Shown here: positions 1 to 8,554 of the stretch, piece by piece | Position numbering within the stretch: the stretch's first letter is position 1 | Layout: each line of letters begins with the position of its first letter | From: an uncultured Clostridia bacterium | GTDB taxonomy: Bacteria; Bacillota; Clostridia; Christensenellales; CAG-138 | NCBI GenBank assembly: GCA_934633985.1 | Contig: CAKTYU010000002.1 | Location: 62,001-126,000, forward strand | Direction of reading: 5' to 3' | DNA: 64,000 nucleotides | Program-made: the position numbers and the translations under genes | Notes under the pieces: model-generated | Databases searched by the model: none | What the model was told of the DNA's origin: nothing | The model's input: the letters and a program-made list of their open reading frames with translations, nothing else

Positions 1-50
1 ATCAGCTTGTTGCGGTTCGTCTCGTCGTAGAAGTATCCGGAGCTTGGCAT
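1..50 (-). CDS. N-terminal fragment of an unidentified protein, cut by the window edge
   Basis: An ATG at 50-48 on the minus strand follows a clear Shine-Dalgarno sequence (AAGGAG) and a good promoter at 129-156. Only about 16 residues are visible (MPSSGYFYDETNRNKL), reading off the window start. The peptide is hydrophilic with no signal sequence, so the product is probably cytoplasmic. I do not recognise the family from so little sequence. Confidence 0.6.
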   Translation of the reverse strand, partial: MPSSGYFYDETNRNKL

Positions 51-128
51 TCAAACATCTCCTTTATACGCGCCTTAAGGCGATTTTTTAAAAATACAAG
101 CGGCATAAAGCCCCAAATGTCTGTGTTT

Positions 129-156
129 ATTATATCATCAACCCGGGCTAATGCAA
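129..156 (-). promoter_or_regulatory. Promoter for the truncated gene at the window start
   Basis: On the minus strand TTGCAT (156-151) is followed after 16 bases by a perfect TATAAT (134-129), a housekeeping sigma-A type promoter. It points towards the gene starting at position 50, leaving a leader of about 75 bases in which I see no strong structure. Confidence 0.55.
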
Positions 157-185
157 ACATATAAAACCGGATTTAAAAATTATGC

Positions 186-213
186 TTGCAAAGTTCAGAA
201 AAATATGTATAAT
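186..213 (+). promoter_or_regulatory. Promoter for tRNA-Val(GAC)
   Basis: TTGCAA (186-191), a 16-base spacer and TATAAT (208-213) sit just upstream of the tRNA at 227. The start point would fall near 220, leaving a very short 5' leader for RNase P to remove. Confidence 0.6.
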
Positions 214-226
214 AATACTTGCTCAC

Positions 227-303
227 GGGGTTATAGCTCAGCTGGTCAGAGCGCTACGTTGACATCGTAGAGGTCGTTGGTTCGATCCCAACTAATCCCA
301 CCA
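227..303 (+). tRNA. tRNA-Val, anticodon GAC
   Basis: The full cloverleaf can be drawn: acceptor stem 227-233 with 293-299 (one G-T pair), D stem 236-239 with 249-252, anticodon stem 254-258 with 266-270, anticodon GAC at 261-263, T stem 276-280 with 288-292 around TTCGATC, discriminator A300 and an encoded CCA at 301-303. It decodes GUC and GUU. A second valine isoacceptor (CAC) lies at 49859. Confidence 0.95.
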
Positions 304-492
304 ATATCCTGCGTTGTGCGTCACGTTCCGGATATAAACCCACAGTTTAACATCGGGAATGCCCGTTGAGCAAGTATATGCTGCCCCGATTTTTATCCCG
401 GTAAGCAGAAGCCTGCCACAGCATACCCACCTGCCGAGAGGCGGGCGTTATAGCGGGGCGAACGGCATCATGGGATATATTACAAAAGATGA

Positions 493-566
493 TGCGGAAT
501 TGTGTAACGGTAGCACCTACGACTCTGACTCGTATTGTCTAGGTTCGAATCCTAGTTCCGCAGCCA
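493..566 (+). tRNA. tRNA-Gln, anticodon CTG
   Basis: Acceptor stem TGCGGAA (493-499) pairs with TTCCGCA (556-562). The anticodon stem TACGA/TCGTA encloses loop CTCTGAC with anticodon CTG at 525-527. T arm 539-555, discriminator G563 and encoded CCA 564-566. The U1-A72 pair and G73 are typical of glutamine tRNAs. It decodes CAG. It may be co-transcribed with the upstream tRNA-Val, since I see no terminator between them. Confidence 0.95.
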
Positions 567-573
567 GGAAAAG

Positions 574-604
574 CCCTCAAACCGATGGTTTGGGGGTTTT
601 GATT
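574..604 (+). terminator. Intrinsic terminator after tRNA-Gln
   Basis: A 10-bp stem (CCCTCAAACC with GGTTTGGGGG, one T-G pair) and a three-base loop is followed by TTTTGATTTT. It ends the tRNA transcript just before the ribosome site of the next gene. Confidence 0.8.
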
Positions 605-631
605 TTGCAAAGCATTTTTGGAGGGAAGCGC

Positions 632-1471
632 ATGGAGTATGGCGGACGCATAAGGATAAGCGGCGGGAGGTTTTTGCTGCTGCTGGCCCAGGGGGCGATA
701 ATGGGCATAGGCGCCGTGCTGCCCGGTATAAGCGGCGGGGTGCTGTGCGTTATATTCGGGATATACCAGCCTATGATGGAGATGCTTGCCCACCCGAAGG
801 AGGGGCTGAGGAAGTACGGCAATATTGCGCTGCCGGTAGCGCTGGGCTTTCTCGGTGGGTTTGTTCTGCTTGCCGGCGTGATAGCGAAGATAGCCTCGTC
901 TGAGCCCGCAATAGTCACCAGCCTTTTTATAGGCCTTATCATCGGGACTCTCCCGCAGCTTTTCCGCGATGGGGCAAGGCAGGGAAGGGATAAATCGTGC
1001 TATATAGCCCTTGCCGCAAGCACGCTGCTGCTTTTCGGCTTTTTCATGCTGCTAAAGTACGGTGCGGAGCTGCATATAACCCCCAACGCCGGCTGGTTCT
1101 TCTTCTGCGGCGCGCTGTGGGGCATAAGCATGGTCGCGCCGGGAATGACGTCGTCATCGGTGCTCATGCTGCTCGGGCTGTATTATCCCATGTCAGAGGG
1201 CATAGCTGCGCTGGATATGGGGGTAATCATACCCTTCCTGTCAGGCATAGCGGTGACGGTCATTGCCCTTGCAAGGGCGGTAAACGCCTTGTTCAAAAGA
1301 TATTACGGCGTTGCGTATCACTGCATAATAGGCTTTGTTATCGCCTCCACCATACCCATAATCCCACTGTCGTTCAGGAGCGCGTCGGAGCTTATATGGA
1401 GTATCGCGGCGGCTGCGGCGGGCTGCGCTGCGGCATACCTCATTTCGAGGATAGACGGGGCAAGGGATTAA
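632..1471 (+). CDS. DUF368 / PopT-family undecaprenyl-phosphate transporter
   Basis: A 279-residue integral membrane protein with about eight hydrophobic segments and no soluble domain. Two inverted family signatures are present: GAVLPGISGGVLCVIFGIY near the N-terminus and VAPGMTSSSVLMLLGLYYP in the second half, both typical of DUF368. Members of this family (PopT) have been shown to return the C55 polyprenyl-phosphate carrier to the inner face of the membrane for reuse in peptidoglycan and teichoic acid synthesis. The start at 632 has GGAGGG at 7-8 bases; longer readings upstream would run through the tRNA-Gln gene and are not credible. The gene follows the tRNA terminator directly and is closed by its own terminator. 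Family assignment is firm; the substrate is inferred from characterised relatives. Confidence 0.88.
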   Translation: MEYGGRIRISGGRFLLLLAQGAIMGIGAVLPGISGGVLCVIFGIYQPMMEMLAHPKEGLRKYGNIALPVALGFLGGFVLLAGVIAKIASSEPAIVTSLFIGLIIGTLPQLFRDGARQGRDKSCYIALAASTLLLFGFFMLLKYGAELHITPNAGWFFFCGALWGISMVAPGMTSSSVLMLLGLYYPMSEGIAALDMGVIIPFLSGIAVTVIALARAVNALFKRYYGVAYHCIIGFVIASTIPIIPLSFRSASELIWSIAAAAAGCAAAYLISRIDGARD

Positions 1472-1481
1472 GAAACCATCG

Positions 1482-1507
1482 GGAGAGGCCGCGCGGCCCC
1501 TCCTTTT
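1482..1507 (+). terminator. Terminator after the DUF368 gene
   Basis: GGAG-AGGCC and GGCCC-CTCC form a strong GC hairpin followed by TTTTTAT, ten bases after the stop codon. Confidence 0.75.
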
Positions 1508-1528
1508 TATATGCCGTTCACTCCACGG

Positions 1529-1557
1529 TGTACAACGGCAAAATAGTGTATTATAAT
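1529..1557 (+). promoter_or_regulatory. Promoter of the topoisomerase operon
   Basis: TGTACA (1529-1534), 17 bases, then a perfect TATAAT (1552-1557), about 50 bases before the ATG at 1609. The -35 box matches four of six consensus positions. Confidence 0.5.
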
Positions 1558-1608
1558 ATAATGTGGTGAGTAATATTTAGATATACCGTATATTGTAGCG
1601 GAGGAGAA

Positions 1609-3582
1609 ATGAACAAGCAGTACGACGTAAGCGATATAAAAGTCATGGAGGGCCTTGAGGCGGTGCGCGCCCGCCCGGGAATGTACATAGGAAGCACCGG
1701 CTCGCGCGGCCTTCACCACATGCTCTGGGAGATAGTGGACAACGCCGTGGACGAGGCGGCAAACGGATATGCGGACACGGTTCGCGTGACGCTGCATAAG
1801 GACAACTCCGTCACCGTCGAGGACAACGGAAGGGGCATCCCCGTGGGCATCCACGAAAAGCTGGGGGTGTCCGGCGTCGAGGTGGTGTTTACACAGCTTC
1901 ACGCGGGCGGCAAGTTCGATAATGAGTCTTATGGCTTTTCGGGGGGGCTGCACGGCGTGGGCGCCTCCGTCGTGAACGCGCTGAGCGAATATGTAGAGGT
2001 GGAGGTCTGCACCGGCGGCAAAATGTACCGCCAGACCTTCAGGAGCTATGAGGGGCCGGACGGGAAAATGGTATCCGGCAGGCCTATGGCGCCCTTGGAG
2101 GAAGCGGGCCGCGTGCGCCGGCAGGGCACAAAGATAACCTTTTTGCCGGACAAGCGCGTATTTGAAACGCTGGAGATGAACTTCGGCGTGATAGCAAAGC
2201 GGCTGCGCGAGCTTGCGTACCTCAACAAGGGCGTGACCTTTATGCTCGTTGACGAGCGGGAGCGGGGCAATAAAAAAGAGGCCGAATATCACTATGAGGG
2301 CGGCATTATAGATTTCGTGCGCTACATGAACGCGGACAAGACGCCGCTTTACGACGAGCCCATATATATCGCCGGCAGGAAGGACGGCATAGCGGTAGAG
2401 ATAGCAATACAGCACAACGACGGCTATACCGAAAGCCTGTTTTCGTATGTGAACAATATACCTACCACGGAGGGCGGAACCCACGAAACGGGCTTCAAGG
2501 CGGCACTGACCAAGGTAATGAACGATTACTGCCGCAAGGCCGGCATACTCAAGGATAAGGACCCGTCGCTTTCGGGCGAGGATTTCCGCGAGGGGCTGAC
2601 GGCGGTGCTGTCACTGAAGATGCACAGCGTGCAGTTCGAGGGGCAGACCAAGACAAAGCTGGGCAACACGGAGGCGAGGACGGCCGTAGAATATGTGCTG
2701 GCAGAGCACCTCGGGCCTTACCTCGACGACCTTAAAAATGCCGATACAGCCAATAAGATAGCCGAAAAGGCGGCTAAGGCCGCAAAGGTGCGCGAGGCTA
2801 CCCGCAAGGCAAAGACCATGGCGCGGGAAAAGAGCAAGCTGGAAAACGCGCCCTTAGTGGGCAAGCTCTCAAGCTGCACGGGGCGCAACGCAAAGATAAA
2901 CGAGCTGTTTATCGTGGAGGGGGACTCCGCGGGCGGCAGCGCCAAGCAGGGACGTGACAGGAGGTTTCAGGGCATACTGCCGCTTCGGGGCAAGCCGCTC
3001 AACGTCGAGAAAAAGCGGCTGGATCAGGTGATAGCAAACGAGGAGTTCCGCTCCATAATAACCGCCCTCGGCACGGGCATAGGCGAGGACTTTGACATAA
3101 GCGGCCTAAAGTACGATAAAATAATAATACTTTCGGATGCGGATCAGGACGGCGCCCATATAAGGGCCATACTGCTCACCTTCTTTTTCCGCTATATGAA
3201 GGAGCTGATAACCGACGGACACGTGTACATAGGCCTTCCCCCGCTTTACAAGATACAAAAGGGCAAGGATATAAGATACGCCTATTCCGATGCGGAGCTT
3301 GCGAGGATGACCAAGGCCACAGGCAAGGGCTATACCCTCCAGCGCTACAAGGGGCTGGGTGAGATGAACCCGGAGCAGCTATGGGAGACGACCATGAACC
3401 CGGAGCATCGCTCGTTAGTGCGGGTGGAGCTTGAGGATGCGGCGGACGTGGACCATATAGTTACGCTGCTCATGGGGGATAAGGTAGGCCCGAGGCGCGA
3501 GTACATCAGCGAGTTCGCCAACTTCAACAAGACGGATACCTTCGAAGAAAAAATGACGGCGCACACCGCCGCCGAAAGGTAA
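1609..3582 (+). CDS. parE: Type IIA DNA topoisomerase, subunit B (ParE/GyrB)
   Basis: A 657-residue ATPase subunit. The GHKL ATP-binding domain shows EIVDNAVDEA (Bergerat motif), DNGRGIPV and GLHGVGASVVNALS in the first 130 residues. The transducer domain with the switch lysine (QTKTKLGN) follows, then a TOPRIM domain with EGDSAGGSAKQGRDR and the metal-binding DADQDGAH, and a C-terminal RYKGLGEMNP block. It partners the A subunit starting 6 bases downstream to pass DNA duplexes at the cost of ATP. The pair is not linked to dnaA, dnaN or recF, as the true gyrB usually is, and the partner lacks an intact GyrA box, so topoisomerase IV is more likely than gyrase; the motifs alone do not settle it. 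GGAGGAG precedes the start. Confidence 0.82.
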   Translation: MNKQYDVSDIKVMEGLEAVRARPGMYIGSTGSRGLHHMLWEIVDNAVDEAANGYADTVRVTLHKDNSVTVEDNGRGIPVGIHEKLGVSGVEVVFTQLHAGGKFDNESYGFSGGLHGVGASVVNALSEYVEVEVCTGGKMYRQTFRSYEGPDGKMVSGRPMAPLEEAGRVRRQGTKITFLPDKRVFETLEMNFGVIAKRLRELAYLNKGVTFMLVDERERGNKKEAEYHYEGGIIDFVRYMNADKTPLYDEPIYIAGRKDGIAVEIAIQHNDGYTESLFSYVNNIPTTEGGTHETGFKAALTKVMNDYCRKAGILKDKDPSLSGEDFREGLTAVLSLKMHSVQFEGQTKTKLGNTEARTAVEYVLAEHLGPYLDDLKNADTANKIAEKAAKAAKVREATRKAKTMAREKSKLENAPLVGKLSSCTGRNAKINELFIVEGDSAGGSAKQGRDRRFQGILPLRGKPLNVEKKRLDQVIANEEFRSIITALGTGIGEDFDISGLKYDKIIILSDADQDGAHIRAILLTFFFRYMKELITDGHVYIGLPPLYKIQKGKDIRYAYSDAELARMTKATGKGYTLQRYKGLGEMNPEQLWETTMNPEHRSLVRVELEDAADVDHIVTLLMGDKVGPRREYISEFANFNKTDTFEEKMTAHTAAER

Positions 3583-3588
3583 CATAGC

Positions 3589-6012
3589 ATGGCAAAGAGA
3601 GACGATAATCAGATATCCTTTGAGGGGCAGACCATAATCGCCAAGGGCATGGAGGCGGTGATGCACGACTCCATGATACCATACGCGGAATACGTTATAA
3701 TGGAGCGGGCGCTGCCGCGCATAGAGGACGGGCTTAAGCCCGTTCAGCGCCGCATACTTTATACCATGCTGGAGTTAGGATTGACCCCGGACAAGCCGCA
3801 CCGCAAGAGCGCGCGCATAGTGGGCGACTGCCTCGGCAAATATCACCCCCACGGCGACACGTCGGTATACGACGCTATGGTGCGCATGGCTCAGGAATTC
3901 AATATGCAGATGCCCATGGTGGACGGACACGGCAATTTCGGCAGCATAGACGGCGACTCTGCGGCGGCGATGCGATATACCGAGGCCAGAATGACCCCGG
4001 TAGCCATGGAGATGCTGCGGGATCTGGAAAAGGATACGGTAAAGTTCAGCCTGAACTTTGACGACACCCTAAAGGAACCCGACCTGCTTCCGGGCCGCTT
4101 CCCGAACCTGCTGGTAAACGGCTCCTCCGGCATAGCGGTGGGCCTGGCGACCAACATACCGCCCCACAACATGGGCGAGGCCATAGACGCGGCCATAATG
4201 TATATGGACGATCCTGAGGTATCGCTGGACGAGCTTATGAGGGCGATGCCCTGTCCGGATTTCCCCACCGGCGGCTATATACTGGAATCCGACGAGATAA
4301 GGAACGCATACGAGACGGGCAGGGGAAAGATAACCCTCCGCGCTAAGGCCGAGATCGAGGAGCAGAAGAACGGCAAAAAGCTCATCGTCGTGACTGAGAT
4401 GCCCTATCAGGTGAACAAGGCGAGGGCGCTCGAGGATATACTTCACATAAGCGAGGAAAAAAAGGCGCTGTTCGCCGGCATAGGCGAGATACGGGACGAG
4501 TCCGACCGCATGGGAATGCGGGCGGTGATCGAGGTAAAGAAGGACGCGGACGCGGAAAAGATACTGCAATACCTCTATAAATACTCCGACCTTCAAATAA
4601 CCTTCGGCGTAAACATGGTAGCCATTGCGGACGGCAAGCCCCAGACGTTAGGCCTTAAGGAGATGCTGCGGCACTACATAAGGCATCAGGAAAACGTAGT
4701 TACCCGCCGCACCAGATTCGACCTTGACGCGGCCGAGCGGCGGGAGCACATACTGGAGGGCCTTATGACAGCCATCGCCAACATAGACGAGGTGATAGCT
4801 ATCATAAGGGCCGCAAAGTCGCCTAAGGAGGCCAAGGAGGGCCTCATAAAGCGCTTTGAGCTCACCGATATACAGGCACAGGCCATACTCGACCTAAGGC
4901 TGCAAAGGCTTACCAACCTGGAAAGGCTGGCGATAGAAAAGGAGTATAAGGAGGTGGGCAGGAGGATAAAGGAATATCGGGGCATACTCTCCTCCGAGGA
5001 AAAGCTCAGGGCGGTCATACGCCGCGAGATGCTTGAAATAAAGGAAAAATATGCCGTACCGCGCCGCACCGCGCTTATACAGGGCGAGGAGGAGATAGTC
5101 GTATCCAGAGAGGATATGATAGTGGTTGACGACGCGATAGTGGCGCTGCTCGAGGGCGGCAAGATACGCCGCCTGCCCAAGCGCAGCTTTACGGCGGAGT
5201 CCATCGCCTCGGAAAAGCCGTTATTTATAATGGAGACCCAGACGGACAGGCGGCTAAGGTTTTTCACAAGCCACGGCAACTGCCTGATAATAGGAGTGGA
5301 CGAGCTGCCGGAGGCGAGGCTTACCGCCAAGGCCACCAACCTCAATTCGCTGGTGCAGCTTGAAAAGGACGAGGAGATAATAGCCTGCTTCGATGAGGTG
5401 AAATCGGACACGCTCGCCTTCTTTACCGCCCTCGGCAGCGCAAAGCGCACGGAGGGAAGGGAGTTCGACATACGCGCGAAAAAGACGGCTGCCATGGCCC
5501 TGAAGGACGACGACAGGGTCATAGCCGTGGAAAAGCAAAATGACGCCGCAGGCACCGTCATTATGGTCAGCAAGGGCGGCATGAGCATACGCTTTGCGAC
5601 GGATACCGTCCCCGTAATGGGCAAGGGCGCGGGCGGAGTGAAGTGCATGAAGCTGGAGGAGGGGGACAGGGTAATATTCGCCGCCCAGATAGCGGACGAG
5701 GGCGAGATACTCACCATATCCGACAGGGGCTATGCCAAGCGCAGCCTGGTGTTCGATTACGAGATACAGGGCAGGAACGGCAAGGGCCTAAAGACCTTCG
5801 ACTTTAAAAAGAACGGCTCAAACGGCACGGCAATCGCCGCGGCGCTGTATGTCAGGAAGCCATTCGATATAGCCATACGCCAGTTCCACGGCGGGGAGAC
5901 TACTATGAACACAGAGACTGTGCTCATAGAGCCGCGCACGGGCAAGGGAATGCTCACGGTAATGGCGCTGCTGGACGATATAGTTATCGGCGCAAGGAAA
6001 ATTAAATCATAA
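3589..6012 (+). CDS. parC: Type IIA DNA topoisomerase, subunit A (ParC/GyrA)
   Basis: An 807-residue breakage-rejoining subunit. The N-terminal winged-helix region carries LKPVQRRILYTM, KYHPHGDTSVYDAM and the catalytic tyrosine in AAMRYTEARM near residue 130. A coiled-coil arm around residues 390-500 precedes a C-terminal beta-pinwheel. In the pinwheel I find no QRRGGKG-type GyrA box in the first blade; only a partial match (QGRNGKG) occurs late, around residue 725. Wrapping of positive supercoils by gyrase depends on that box, so decatenation (topoisomerase IV) is the better reading, although the catalytic domain (VDGHGNFGSIDGDSAAAM) looks rather GyrA-like. The ribosome site AAAGG overlaps the end of the B-subunit gene, so the two are translated together. 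Confidence 0.82.
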   Translation: MAKRDDNQISFEGQTIIAKGMEAVMHDSMIPYAEYVIMERALPRIEDGLKPVQRRILYTMLELGLTPDKPHRKSARIVGDCLGKYHPHGDTSVYDAMVRMAQEFNMQMPMVDGHGNFGSIDGDSAAAMRYTEARMTPVAMEMLRDLEKDTVKFSLNFDDTLKEPDLLPGRFPNLLVNGSSGIAVGLATNIPPHNMGEAIDAAIMYMDDPEVSLDELMRAMPCPDFPTGGYILESDEIRNAYETGRGKITLRAKAEIEEQKNGKKLIVVTEMPYQVNKARALEDILHISEEKKALFAGIGEIRDESDRMGMRAVIEVKKDADAEKILQYLYKYSDLQITFGVNMVAIADGKPQTLGLKEMLRHYIRHQENVVTRRTRFDLDAAERREHILEGLMTAIANIDEVIAIIRAAKSPKEAKEGLIKRFELTDIQAQAILDLRLQRLTNLERLAIEKEYKEVGRRIKEYRGILSSEEKLRAVIRREMLEIKEKYAVPRRTALIQGEEEIVVSREDMIVVDDAIVALLEGGKIRRLPKRSFTAESIASEKPLFIMETQTDRRLRFFTSHGNCLIIGVDELPEARLTAKATNLNSLVQLEKDEEIIACFDEVKSDTLAFFTALGSAKRTEGREFDIRAKKTAAMALKDDDRVIAVEKQNDAAGTVIMVSKGGMSIRFATDTVPVMGKGAGGVKCMKLEEGDRVIFAAQIADEGEILTISDRGYAKRSLVFDYEIQGRNGKGLKTFDFKKNGSNGTAIAAALYVRKPFDIAIRQFHGGETTMNTETVLIEPRTGKGMLTVMALLDDIVIGARKIKS

Positions 6013-6073
6013 AACCCGGTGGATACCGAATACTTATATACGAACACACATCAAATAAGTGTCAGGAGTAAGT

Positions 6074-6685
6074 ATGAGAGTATCCAACGATGAAAACGCG
6101 GTATTTGTAAGCGGCACGCTGGGCAGCGCGCCGGAGCTCAGCCACAGCCTTTACGGTGAGGACTTTTACAACGCGGAGCTTTTAGTGCCCCGGCTGAGCG
6201 GCACCATGGATCACGTCCCGCTTACGATACCGGGGCGCAATCTCGCCTTCATGCCAAACGAGGGCGACAGGCTTTCTGTATGGGGACAGCTGAGGACATA
6301 TAACAGGCATACGGAGCAGGGCACGCACCTTTGCGTCACGGTGTTCGCCAAGGGCATTGGGCCTCTCAGCGAGGAAGAGCTTCCGCAAAACGAGGTGTCG
6401 CTTTCGGGGTACCTGTGCAAGCCCGCGGTGTTCAGGACGACGCCGTTCCTGCGGGAGATAGGCGATATGCTCATAGCCTGCAACCGCTCCTTCAATAAAT
6501 CGGACTACCTGCCATGCATAGCATGGGGCAGGAACGCCCGCACCGTGAGCGAGCTGCCGGTGGGCAGCAGGCTCTACATACAGGGCAGGATACAGAGCAG
6601 GCGGTACCAGAAGCAGCTAAGCGACGGCACGGTGCAGGACAGGACGGCGCACGAGGTATCCTGCTCGTCCGTAGAGCTGCTTTAG
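6074..6685 (+). CDS. Single-stranded DNA-binding protein with two OB folds
   Basis: A 203-residue protein in two halves. The second half (about residues 110-203) is a clear SSB-type OB fold: NEVSLSGYLCKP, the strand LIACNRSFNKSDYLPCIAWGRNA, and a closing LYIQGRIQSR. The first half has the same outline (VFVSGTLGSAP ... GDRLSVWGQLRTYN) but is more diverged. The acidic C-terminal tip (DDDIPF-like) that recruits partners in canonical SSB is absent, so this is probably not the main replicative SSB. The ATG at 6074 has CAGGAG at the right distance; the GTG 15 bases upstream does not. It follows the topoisomerase pair by 61 bases and could be in the same transcript. Confidence 0.72.
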   Translation: MRVSNDENAVFVSGTLGSAPELSHSLYGEDFYNAELLVPRLSGTMDHVPLTIPGRNLAFMPNEGDRLSVWGQLRTYNRHTEQGTHLCVTVFAKGIGPLSEEELPQNEVSLSGYLCKPAVFRTTPFLREIGDMLIACNRSFNKSDYLPCIAWGRNARTVSELPVGSRLYIQGRIQSRRYQKQLSDGTVQDRTAHEVSCSSVELL

Positions 6686-6721
6686 GATGCTTATAATTTA
6701 CAGGAGATAACTTGTTTTACT

Positions 6722-8461
6722 ATGGCAATGGACGGACTTAACCTCGCCGCAGCGGTGGCGGAATGTCGGCGCATAATCGGCGGGAGGATAGACAAAATAC
6801 AGCAGCCGGAAAAGGACGAGCTTGCGATAAGCCTGCGCTGCGGCGGCGAAAACCTGCGGCTGCTCATAAGCGCATCGCCGGAGCATTGCAGGGTGCAGCT
6901 CACTAAGATAAAAAAGGAAAACCCGATAGACGCGCCGGCGTTTTGCATGCTGCTCAGGAAGCGCCTGACGGGAGGGCGCATAGCGTACATTGAGCAGCCA
7001 AACCTCGACAGGATAGTGAATATAGGCATCGAGGCCCAAAACGACCTTGGGGACGTCGTCACCTTCGTGCTGTGCGCCGAGATAATGGGCAAATACTCCA
7101 ATATAATACTCATAAACGAGCATGGCGCGGTGGTGGACGCGATAAAGCGCATAGGCATAGGAATGTCCAACGTGCGCACCGTGTTGCCGGGGCAAAGGTA
7201 CGAGGCGCCGCCTGCACAGGATAAGGCCGACCCCACAAGGGCCTCCGCGGAGGATTTTGAGGCGGCCATGGCCGGTGCGGAGGGCATGAGGATAGACAGG
7301 GCGCTTTCAGGCGCGTTTTTCGGCCTCTCGCCCAAAATAGCGGCAAGGCTTTGCGAAAACGCCACGGATAAGCACTGCTGCGGCGAGCTAAGCCCGATCG
7401 AGCGCAGAGAGCTTGCGGAATACCTGTACGGCTTTTACCGCCGCCTTTCGCAAGGCGATGTCACGCCCTGCGTTACGCTTAATGACGTTGGCGAACCTGA
7501 GGGAGTGCTGCCGTTTGTACCAAAGGAGGGAGAATACAGACCGGCGCCGACTATGAGCGAGGCGCTGGACCGCTTTTACGCTGAAACCGATAACCTCCAG
7601 CGTATGCGTCGCCACGGGGCGGGAATAAGAAAGCTGCTGCAAAACAACATAGAGCGCTGCAATAAAAAGATAGCGCTGTATGACGAGGCCATAGCCTCCG
7701 AGGGCGATATAGAAAAGCTAAAGCTGTTCGGTGAGCTGCTCATTGCAAACGCATACAGGATAATCTCAGGCTCCTCGGAGGCCGCCGTGCAGAACTACTA
7801 CACGGACCCGCCGGAAAATGTGATAATACCTCTGGACGCCAGATACTCCATAAACGACAACGCGCAAAGGTATTATAAAAAATACCAGAAGGCTAAGGCG
7901 GCCCGGGATATGGCGGCGCAGCAGCGGGAAAAGGCGCTGGAGGAGCTTAACTATCTGGAGGGGCAGCTCTACAATCTGGACAAGTGTACCGGCGACAGCG
8001 AGCTTAGGGAGCTTTCCGACGAGCTTATGAACGAGGGGTACATAAAAAGGCAGAAGGAGGGCAGGAAGGGCCAAAAGCTGCCGCCCTCAAAGCCCATGTG
8101 CTTTGTATCGTCGGACGGCATAGAGATATACGTGGGCAAGAACAACAGGCAGAACGATGCACTTACACTTAAGTTTGCAGGGCCAAAGGACACATGGCTG
8201 CATACAAAGGATATACCCGGCTCACACGTGATAATACGGGCAGAAAATCCGCCCAGGAGCACGCTGTATCAGGGAGCTCTGCTGGCGGCCTACTACAGCA
8301 GGGGCAGGGGCAGCGAAAACGTGCCTGTAGACTATACCGAGCGGCGGTTCGTAAGGAAACCCTCCGGCGCAAAGCCCGGTATGGTGATATACTCCGCAAA
8401 CAAAACGGCCTATGTGACCCCGGACCCAATTGAGGTCAAGGCTATAATACAGAAGCAGTAA
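6722..8461 (+). CDS. rqcH: RqcH, Rqc2/NEMF-family ribosome quality-control factor
   Basis: A 579-residue NFACT protein. The NFACT-N domain spans roughly residues 1-200 with the LDGLNL-like start and the Asp96-Arg97 pair (PNLDRIV) that corresponds to the residues needed for alanine tailing in characterised bacterial RqcH. A helical and coiled-coil section (about 280-450) follows, then the NFACT-R/DUF814 domain with KNNRQNDALTLKFAGPKDTWLH and VDYTERRFVRKPSGAKPG. The protein binds obstructed 50S subunits carrying peptidyl-tRNA and recruits tRNA-Ala to add C-terminal alanine tails for degradation. It was formerly annotated as a fibronectin-binding protein. The AGGAG is 15 bases from the ATG, a little long; a second ATG lies two codons further on. 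Confidence 0.92.
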   Translation: MAMDGLNLAAAVAECRRIIGGRIDKIQQPEKDELAISLRCGGENLRLLISASPEHCRVQLTKIKKENPIDAPAFCMLLRKRLTGGRIAYIEQPNLDRIVNIGIEAQNDLGDVVTFVLCAEIMGKYSNIILINEHGAVVDAIKRIGIGMSNVRTVLPGQRYEAPPAQDKADPTRASAEDFEAAMAGAEGMRIDRALSGAFFGLSPKIAARLCENATDKHCCGELSPIERRELAEYLYGFYRRLSQGDVTPCVTLNDVGEPEGVLPFVPKEGEYRPAPTMSEALDRFYAETDNLQRMRRHGAGIRKLLQNNIERCNKKIALYDEAIASEGDIEKLKLFGELLIANAYRIISGSSEAAVQNYYTDPPENVIIPLDARYSINDNAQRYYKKYQKAKAARDMAAQQREKALEELNYLEGQLYNLDKCTGDSELRELSDELMNEGYIKRQKEGRKGQKLPPSKPMCFVSSDGIEIYVGKNNRQNDALTLKFAGPKDTWLHTKDIPGSHVIIRAENPPRSTLYQGALLAAYYSRGRGSENVPVDYTERRFVRKPSGAKPGMVIYSANKTAYVTPDPIEVKAIIQKQ

Positions 8462-8465
8462 CGGC

Positions 8466-8496
8466 AAAAAGCGGCAGACGGGCCGCTTTTTTCGTT
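8466..8496 (+). terminator. Terminator after rqcH
   Basis: AAAAAGCGGC and GCCGCTTTTTT form a hairpin with a short loop and a T run, directly after the rqcH stop codon. Confidence 0.85.
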
Positions 8497-8554
8497 ATTT
8501 TATGCGCCGAAGGCGAATAGCTTATATATGACTAATAAGCCGGAGGGCATGAGA

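Noticed and set aside
227..566. tRNA genes as possible integration sites of a mobile element
   Set aside because: No integrase, repeated tRNA end or composition change was found near any of the three tRNAs.
997..1569. Arg/His/Gly-rich plus-strand frame overlapping the DUF368 gene
   Set aside because: Composition is that of an out-of-frame reading, there is no promoter or ribosome site, and it runs through the terminator.
1507..2484. Long open frame on the minus strand across the topoisomerase B gene
   Set aside because: It lies entirely opposite strong conserved coding sequence, has no ribosome site and a His/Tyr/Leu-rich composition typical of antisense frames in GC-rich genes.
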